DNA of 64,000 nucleotides, taken from the NCBI GenBank assembly GCA_905221605.1, contig CAJNDS010002634.1:684001-748000 (forward strand), read 5' to 3'. Below, piece after piece: positions 57,405 through 64,000 of the stretch (the first letter of the stretch is position 1; each line of letters starts with the position of its first letter). The stretch comes from Symbiodinium natans. Taxonomy: Eukaryota > Sar > Dinophyceae > Suessiales > Symbiodiniaceae. The notes beneath the pieces were generated by a model. The model was given only the letters and a program-made list of their open reading frames with translations, searched no databases and was not told the DNA's origin. The translations under genes were made by a program, and so were the position numbers.

Positions 57405-57482
57405 GTAGCACCTTCTGGCGTAGTATACTAGAACCCCCTATAATCAACCAAACAGGAACTACATTGGAGCCTTCGGGTAAAC
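57405..57482. mobile_element. family F element
   Basis: GTAGCACCTTCTGGCGTAG, TATACTAGAACCCCCTA and AACTACATTGGAGCCTTC. Other copies at 50276-50390 and 52866-52944. The first GT is the donor of exon 57319-57404. Confidence 0.75.
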
Positions 57483-57567
57483 CCTATATGTGATGGATCC
57501 TGAATTCCAAAATGTACTTATAAGCCACGTAGCAAGCGCGTTAGGTGCCCTACCATGAACCTCTAAG

Positions 57568-57724
57568 TAGCCACCCGCTGCCCCGCAGGTTGCATGAGAG
57601 ACGCAACCTCGGCGCGGTCCGCGCCGTGCAGGTCTTCCGAACCAAAACCCTCTGCCTGAAGAGGGCTTGGGAGTTCGATACTAAGGCATGTCAGCTGTGG
57701 CAGCTTCAGGGTGAAGACTCGAAG
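57568..57724 (+). CDS. exon, product unknown, same gene likely
   Basis: The acceptor is the end of a partial family B element (CCTCTAAG). The frame includes RRLHERRNLGAVRAVQ and CLKRAWEFDTKACQLWQ and stops at AAG|GTTTAGG, again a telomere-type donor. Entry phase 2 does not fit the exit phase 0 of 57404, so a small exon may lie between. Confidence 0.45.
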
Positions 57725-58045
57725 GTTTAGGTTTCGGGTTGGCAAAGCTCGTGCCGATATCGCTAATGGGCGAGAAGTGTATCAAGGACACGGTCAGCAG
57801 CCCAAGCAACCTTAACTCAACCACTTTAGACCCGAAAAAACGCTTTTTACCCTTAACCCTTAAACCCCTTGCCTGCTTGCCTGCCTGCGCGCAAGCATGA
57901 GAATCGAAACCCCGAACCTTCTACTCTCAACCCGAAAGCCTTAAACCCTCAAACCCATATCCCCTTCATCCCAAAACCCCAAAAAACCCTAAACTGGAAA
58001 CCCCTAAACCCTAAACCCCAAACCCTAAACCCCAAATTCAGGTAG

Positions 58046-58146
58046 AAGGCCCAGGGATGGCTTGCGAGCCCCGCCAGCGTTGTGGGCGAAGCTTGTGACT
58101 GGCTCATGCGAGACCTGCGCGAGCTGCTGCAACAACCTTATAGCTC
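58046..58146 (+). CDS. exon-like ORF, product unknown
   Basis: Between a CCCTAAA array and a poly-C tract followed by a TTTAGGG array, the frame WLASPASVVGEACDWL and MRDLRELLQQPY is open. A second frame is also open; boundaries are uncertain. Confidence 0.35.
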
Positions 58147-58782
58147 TATACCCCCCCCCCCCCCCCCCACCCTAGGGGTTTAGGGTTTAGGGTTTGGGGT
58201 TTAGGGTTTAGGGTTTAGGGTTTGGGGTAACCTTAGAACCTTATGTCCTTACAACCTCATAACATCTTATACCCCCCCCCCTCCCCCCGACGCCCTAAGC
58301 CCCGGAGCCTCTGAAGTTTTTGGGGTCTGAGCATTCAAGACGGGTATTGGGGCGCACAGGGTCTTAGGATGCTTTCAGGCTTTGTTGTCTTGGAGTATTT
58401 GGAGTAAGATAATGAAGTCAGAGAGAAGCTCCTGCCGACGTGTAGGCCTGAATTAAGAATTAGCGGATACTGGTGCATGTTCAAGACCCTGAGGCTTTAT
58501 AAAGCTACCGGCTTTTGCGGATTTACGGTTTCTTCGTGTAGGAACGATATGAAAGCTGGCACAAAACCCTAAACCCTAAACCCTAAACCCTAAACCCTAA
58601 ACCCTAGGGTCGTTACTCAGAACCCAGCAGCGGCCCGACGCGTGCGATCTCCGCGTGGGCTGTTAGAGCCTCTTGGCCTTTTGGCTCTCTTGTATATAGA
58701 TGCCGAAGTCTTCCTGCCAAGCACACAGGTCCCAGCTTCATGCTGTAGGCTCCTGTCCTCTTTGCTCCAGTAGCTCTGGAGT

Positions 58783-58875
58783 TTAGGGTTTAGGGTTAAG
58801 GGTTGAGGGTTGAGGGTTTAGGGTTTAGGGTTTAGGGTTTAGGGTTTAGGGTTAAGGGTTGAGGGTTTAGGGCTT
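58783..58875 (+). repeat. telomere-type array
   Basis: TTTAGGG with TTGAGGG variants; a CCCTAAA array (58562-58608) stands 175 bp upstream and another at 59005-59056. Confidence 0.95.
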
Positions 58876-58879
58876 CTTC

Positions 58880-59530
58880 GGGATGGACTTCGGTACTGGC
58901 ACAGGCCGAGGCCAAGGGAGCTCAGGCCAAGCGAAGCCCAGGGCCAAGCGCACGCCGAGACCCCTTCAGACATCATTAGGTGAAGACCTGCCCCCTCCCA
59001 AACCCCCATAAACCCTAAACCCTAAACCCTAAACCCTAAACCCTAAACCCTAACCCCCCGCCTTCAGGGGTCTGGCCGGAAGGGTCTTGTCGGACCCTTC
59101 CGTATGCCTCGGGGGGGCCACGGGTCATTGTTTGCGTGCAAGCAAACGCGGTTTGGGACTTGGGGGGTGCCTCTGTTTAGGGTTTAGGGTTGAGGGTAGG
59201 TTCACCTCCTTTAAAGGGGTTCTCAGGTATGGGCCCTTAATTTGTATAGGGTATGTGGGGTATAGAAGGTATACCCCCTTTAAGGACCCATACTAAGGGA
59301 CCATGCAACTACCCTAAGAGGCAAGTTTCCTCAAGATCTGCGGGCAGGTTCCGTGACTTTCAGGGGTCCCGGCATCCGGTGTCTCACGCCCAGCTGAGGG
59401 TTGCGTGGCCCCATTCCAGACCGGCTTTTCACAGAGCACCGTGAGGTTGCAGACTTGAAGACTGCACAGCAACTCAGTCTTAACCCTACTACTCACATAA
59501 ATCTCAAACCCGAAAACCATGGCTGTTTAA
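58880..59530. other. spacer, no gene seen
   Basis: Two telomere-type arrays and an inverted-repeat element at about 59203-59300 (TTCACCTCCTTTAAAGGGG and CCCCCTTTAAGGACCC). ORFs are not convincing. Confidence 0.4.
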
Positions 59531-59532
59531 TA

Positions 59533-59655
59533 TCGGTACGGTACGGTATTGCTTTACTGCGGTATGCTGCGGTATGTATTGCATGGTATTGCTGGCTTTC
59601 GGCACGGTCCGGTTCGGTACTGCACGGCACGGTCCGGTTCGGTACGGTAATGCGG
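59533..59655. repeat. GGTACGGTA / GGTTCGGTA repeat, left
   Basis: Short units of CGGTACGG, GCGGTATG and CGGTTCGG. The same motif, in the same orientation, closes the other side of the cassette at 62165-62282. Confidence 0.85.
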
Positions 59656-60300
59656 TTCCAGCCACCTGACCTGGCCTCTAGCCTCCAGCCACCCACCCTC
59701 CAGCCACCGCCCCAGCCACCAACCTCCAGCCACCAACCTCCACAGCCACCCACACCCGACCACTCCAGCCACCCACCCACCCACCTTGCAGCCTCCAGCC
59801 ACCAACCCCTCAAACCACCCACCTCCCCTCCAGCCACCACCCACCTCTCCAACCACCCCCCTCCAGCCACCAGCCTCCAGCCACCCACCCCTCCAGCCAC
59901 CCACCCCTCCAGCCACCCACCCCTCCAGCCACCCCTGCAGCCACCCACCCCTCCAGCCCTCCAGCCACCAACCACCCCCATCTAGCCACCCACCCAGCCA
60001 CCCACCCCTCCAGCCCCACCCACCCCTCCAGCCACCACCCTCCAGCCACCCACCCTCCAGCCACCCACCCCTCCAGCCACCCACCTCCAGCCACCCACCC
60101 CTCCAGCCCCCACCCCTCCAGCCACACCCCCAGCCACCCACCCCTCAGCCACCCACCCCTCCAGCCAGCCCTCCAGCCACCACCCTCCAGCCACCTCCAG
60201 CTCCACCCCTCCAGCCACCCACCCTTCCACCCTCCAGCCACCCACCCCTCCACCCTCCAGCCACCCACCCCTCCAGCCACCCACCCCTCCAGCCACCCGG
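59650..60300. repeat. minisatellite CCAGCCACCCACCCCT, left arm
   Basis: Units of 10-17 bp built from CCAGCCACC and CACCCCT over 650 bp. All frames are open and Pro/His- or Gly/Trp-rich, so the overlapping ORFs are repeat translations. Confidence 0.95.
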
Positions 60301-60304
60301 AAAC

Positions 60305-61436
60305 AAAGGATGAGAGAAAAACCCTAGACATGATGCCGTCTTCATGCTTCCTTATTATCTGGCGGTTACATCACATAGAATTATAATCCATCACATGACC
60401 GCGAGAAAGATGAACTGAACCAATTCCAGTATTTTCAAGGGGCAATCTTTCACTTCGCGTCTTTTGGTGGACTTATTAAAAGCGTGAGCAATAAATAAGA
60501 TCACGAAATGAATGAAACGCAGGAACGGTTTCATTTGGTTTTTTTGATTTTTGGAAATCTTTATAAAAGCCCCTAAGAATATTATAGTATAGCGGTTTCT
60601 TCTCAGCCATTACATTATAATCTCGTTCAATGGGGCTTTTAGTGAAAAAAAACCATCCTCATTTCGTCCTTTTAATTGGGGTTTTTGTTTCGTTCATAAT
60701 TTTATTGCGGCTTTCATGCTTCACGGGGCTCATTATAAAGCCTCAAAAAACTAATCTCTTCACACCCCCAAATACTATAGTTAATGACTCTTGGAAATGG
60801 TACTAAAACTGTGGGTCACTAGCCCGTAACAAGATATTGATTGACGAGCCACAAGCCTTATTGAACCTTCCCTATAGACCCCTTTTAATTGTAGTTTACT
60901 ACATAAAAGCACTATTCATGCGCAAGCTTATAATGAGTACTTTTATATGGCGCATTTAATGGGGAAAAGAGGACAGGAACTCTCTATCTACAACCTTAAC
61001 TTTGAGACAGGATTTTGGAAGAGGAAATCATTTGTAACCGCTAGAAAGAACTGGGTGATGAATCCAAAACCTGGGCATCAAGACGGCATGAGTGAATAAT
61101 ATTAGGACGGGCGCATATATTCATTGACTTTAAAGGGCGCCCGTAATACAATATTATTAATGGGCTAATTTTGAGGGGCTTCGTGTGCGCTTTTTCCCCA
61201 TGTATTAATAGTGGAAAAGGGCCCCACTTTGCTCCCAAAATACTATTAAGGGGAGTGAATGGTTGAACGAAGAGAAAGAGCGTACTAATTTGTAATGAAA
61301 ATGAATGAAATGAAATGGAAGCACGAAATTAGTGTACCGACTGAACGAAGTGTGAAGAGAACATTAAAGGGGCTATATTACAAGCGAAATAGAATGTAGC
61401 GCGTGAATTCGCCCCTTTAAGTAGACGAACGTGGTG
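60305..61436. other. AT-rich island between the minisatellite arms
   Basis: About 1.1 kb with clearly lower GC than its surroundings, no TTTAGGG units, and repeated gaatga/gaacgaa words and short palindromes such as GGGGCTTTTA. It resembles the island at 16.8-17.35 kb. No gene seen. Confidence 0.6.
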
Positions 61437-61439
61437 TCG

Positions 61440-62155
61440 ACTCTCCAGCCACCCACCCCTCCAGCCACCCACCAGCCTCCGGCCACCCACCCCTCCAGCC
61501 ACCCACCCCTCCAGCCACCCACCATCCAGCCACCAGCCTCCGCCACCTTTGCAGCCACCCATCGAGGGTGGGTGGCTGGAGGCTGGTGGCTGGAGGGTGG
61601 GTGGCTGGGTGGCTGGAGGTGGCTGGAGGGTGGGTGGCTGGATGGAGGGGTGGGTGGCTGGAGGGGTGGGTGGCTGGAGGCTGGTGGCTGGATGGCTGGA
61701 GGGGTGGGTGGCTGGAGGGGGTGGCTGGAGGGTGGGTGGCTGGAGTGGAGGGGTGGGTGGCTGGAGGCTGGTGGCTGGAGGGTGGCTGGAGGGGTCGGTG
61801 GCTGGAGGCTGGTGGCTGGAGGGTGGGTGGCTGGAGGGGTGGGTGGTTGGAGGCTGGTGGCTGGATGGCTGGAGGGGTGGGTGGCTGGAGGGGGTGGCTG
61901 GAGGGTGGGTGGCTGGAGTGGAGGGGTGGGTGGCTGGAGGCTGGTGGCTGGAGGGTGGCTGGAGGGGTCGGTGGCTGGAGGCTGGTGGCTGGAGGGTGGG
62001 TGGCTGGAGGGGTGGGTGGTTGGAGGTTTTGGGTGGGCTGGGTGGGTGGCTGGAGGCGGGCGTGGGTGGCTGGAGGGTGGGTGGCTGGAGTGGCTGGGTG
62101 GCCAGAGCGGCGGAGGGGTTGGTGGCTGGAGGCTGCAAGGTGGTGGAGGGTGAGG
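61440..62155. repeat. minisatellite, right arm with switch of strand
   Basis: CCAGCCACC units (61440-61560) turn at 61560 into the reverse complement GGTGGCTGG over 600 bp; a block of about 180 bp at 61695 is repeated at 61875. The junction is a palindrome. Confidence 0.95.
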
Positions 62156-62164
62156 GTGGGTTGT

Positions 62165-62282
62165 ATTCTTTCCTGTACGGTTCGGTGCAGTACGGTAAGC
62201 TTCCTGCACGGTTCGGTGCGGTACGGTAAGCTTCCTGCACGGTTCGGTGCGGTACGGTAACGGTTCGGTGCGGTACGGCGGA
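62165..62282. repeat. GGTTCGGTGCGGTACGGTAA repeat, right
   Basis: Three to four units of about 35 bp with AAGCTTCCTGCACGG spacers. Confidence 0.9.
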
Positions 62283-63027
62283 ATTGTATTGTTGAAACGC
62301 CCATGAAAACCTACCGTAGCCCAAGCAAACAGGGCTGCGGCTGTGCAAGTCTGTGACCAGCAAGGCTTTTGTCAGGCCAACCAGAAGCGACGAGGCCTGA
62401 CGCTTGCACGATGGCCGCCAGGACTATACGGCAGGCTTCCATTCTCCCTTGGTATTATAACCCTCTCCACCAAAAACCCATAGTCCCTGGTATTGCCTAC
62501 TATGCTCGACTCATGCGTATAAGGTCCTCGTTCTGAGGGTACGTCATATTCTCGGGAGGGGGGATGAGGGGGGCCCTGCCCCTACACCTTGACACCTCGA
62601 ACTGACGCGGCCGAATCCCAACAGGAGAGACTCAGTGACTCCACCCTAACCCCAAAACACACGAGGTCACTCTAAAGCCCCAAGACTCCAATACCTAAAC
62701 CCACAAAAACTCACCCTAAACCCTAAACCCTAAACCCTACACAAAAACCCTAAGCCGGCCGGCCGTGTAGCCTGCAGGATCCCGACCTTTGAAGGCAGAA
62801 AATTTACTTGAAGTCAGAGGATGCTGCAGCAGCCCGGGCGCCTCCTTGCCTGTCTATGACAAGAAGTATAAACAAAAAATGAATCTAATTACAAGAATAA
62901 AGATAAATATATACACACACATATATATATATATGTATATATACATATTGTTTTTTTGTAATATACCACATGTATATACACATGTTTGCATGATGGCAAA
63001 TACATATACACATATTTAGATGTACAT

Positions 63028-63071
<44 letters not shown>

Positions 63072-63533
63072 ATATCTGCATACGTGACTGTAGAACTAGG
63101 AAAAGTTCAAACAAAATCACATTTTTTTTGGTCTGTCCATATGATAAAGAAACCTGCGCATGTTGAAAGTTGAAAAGTTTGCATGGGCTGACCTAGGGTT
63201 AGGTTTTTGGGGTCAGGGCTCAGGATTGCAGCCCCACCCTTTCATTCAGCAATGGCAGCTATGCGTGAGACCAAACAACCATCATTCAACGATATGTCCC
63301 AGAAGCAGGGCCTCTGAGCGAATACATTCTGAACCCGGTTTGAGGGTGTAGGGTTTAGGCTAGACATTGACTGAGCGCCTGTGAGAGAGAGAGAGAGAGG
63401 GGGTCTAGACCAGATGGCAATCTAGGTAGGCCCTTTTTGACGATTTTACGTTTTTACCCTTATCGGGTTTTGGCGGTTCATGTTTATGAAAACCCTAAAC
63501 CCTAAACCCTAAACCCTAAACCCTAAACCCTGA

Positions 63534-63752
63534 GTGTTTGAAAGGGCCATCCCGGCAACTTTCCCGTGGCCAGGGCTCGGAATGCTAAAGCTATTTTTGC
63601 ATTGTCGGAGGACGCAGCTGGCTGCTGAAACATCCTGGTCGGTTGAAAACAATATTGAGAAGCTCCAGCGCATTCTGTTGCACATGTTGGGGAGATACTC
63701 GCCGGTACGCCGGTACAGACACGAGCATTCAGTCTCTTCATTTTCGAGATAA
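63534..63752 (+). CDS. exon-like ORF, strand uncertain
   Basis: Directly after a six-unit CCCTAAA array the + frame reads WSVENNIEKLQRILLHM and RYRHEHSVSSFSR to TAA. A 135-codon minus frame (to 63916) also covers it, ending at the same array, so the strand is not settled. Confidence 0.35.
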   Translation: MFERAIPATFPWPGLGMLKLFLHCRRTQLAAETSWSVENNIEKLQRILLHMLGRYSPVRRYRHEHSVSSFSR

Positions 63753-64000
63753 GGGGCCGCGTTCACACCAGTGCTTGTCTGAGTCTCTGCGAATTTGACC
63801 GCCATATAAACAGAGCAGATCTCAGCAAACAATGCGCTTGAGCTGGGGTGCAGGACAGATGTCGCAAAGGCGCTCCCACAACCAGCAAAATGGGCCCATC
63901 TCGATGTGCAGGCCACGTGTGCATATCATTGTATATCCTCACCACCAAGTTGGGCGTTGGTTTCGTTGTTCGACAGAAGAAGATAATCATACAGGCTGAT

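Noticed and set aside
59401-62363. Long Pro/His/Ser-rich and Gly/Trp-rich ORFs (up to 344 codons) on both strands
   Set aside because: They are translations of the CCACC/GGTGG minisatellite; all six frames are open because the repeat lacks stops.
1-64000. tRNA, rRNA, CRISPR arrays or bacterial-type operons
   Set aside because: I saw no cloverleaf with conserved T-loop, no rRNA segment and no regular spacer array; the exon-intron structure is eukaryotic.

Overview
The window looks like nuclear DNA of a dinoflagellate (alveolate; genus not determinable). The evidence is: (1) genes are cut into very short exons (22-230 nt) by introns that start with GT, GC or GA and end in AG, usually AG|G, a donor repertoire known from Symbiodiniaceae; (2) interstitial TTTAGGG/CCCTAAA telomere-type repeats are scattered through nearly every intron and spacer; (3) all genes I can assemble with confidence lie on the + strand, like the unidirectional gene arrays of dinoflagellates; (4) a single-domain voltage-gated channel with C-terminal EF-hands, a very common family in these genomes, is present. 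Long single-frame ORFs are rare, so genes had to be read exon by exon; joins are accepted when the reading phase and the protein family agree on both sides.

Layout. 0-4 kb: repeats and a few unassigned exon-like pieces. About 4.1-15.8 kb: a voltage-gated cation channel (S1-S6, pore, two EF-hands, stop), missing only its N-terminus. 16-24 kb: isolated exons, an AT-rich island, a one-exon 255-aa ORF with a small internal duplication. 24.4-26.3 kb: a decayed OTU-protease-like pseudogene. 27.0-32.7 kb: a multi-exon gene for a basic, Pro-rich then Gly-rich beta-type protein. 33.1-35.8 kb: phase-compatible exons leading into a secreted protein with two copies of a 13-cysteine module. 36-40 kb: AT-rich island, dense telomere-like repeats and arrays of a 9-bp AGAACTT unit. 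37-51 kb: many well-formed exons of genes I cannot name, including an EGF-like one. 52.05-56.88 kb: a complete nine-exon ATG8 gene. 57.1-58.2 kb: the next unnamed gene. 59.5-62.3 kb: a mirror-like cassette of CCACC/GGTGG minisatellites around an AT-rich core. 62.3-64 kb: spacer with possible exons.

The most interesting structure is the intron population. Several families of short inverted-repeat elements (100-160 bp, MITE-like) coincide with introns, and in two families the element ends are the splice sites (introner-like elements, families B and E). Telomere-type arrays also abut splice sites: GTTTAG of a (TTTAGGG)n array is the apparent 5' splice site of several exons, and CCCTAAA arrays often lie just before acceptors. 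Nothing could be run here: no alignment, splice predictor or database search. Family names rest on motif recognition.
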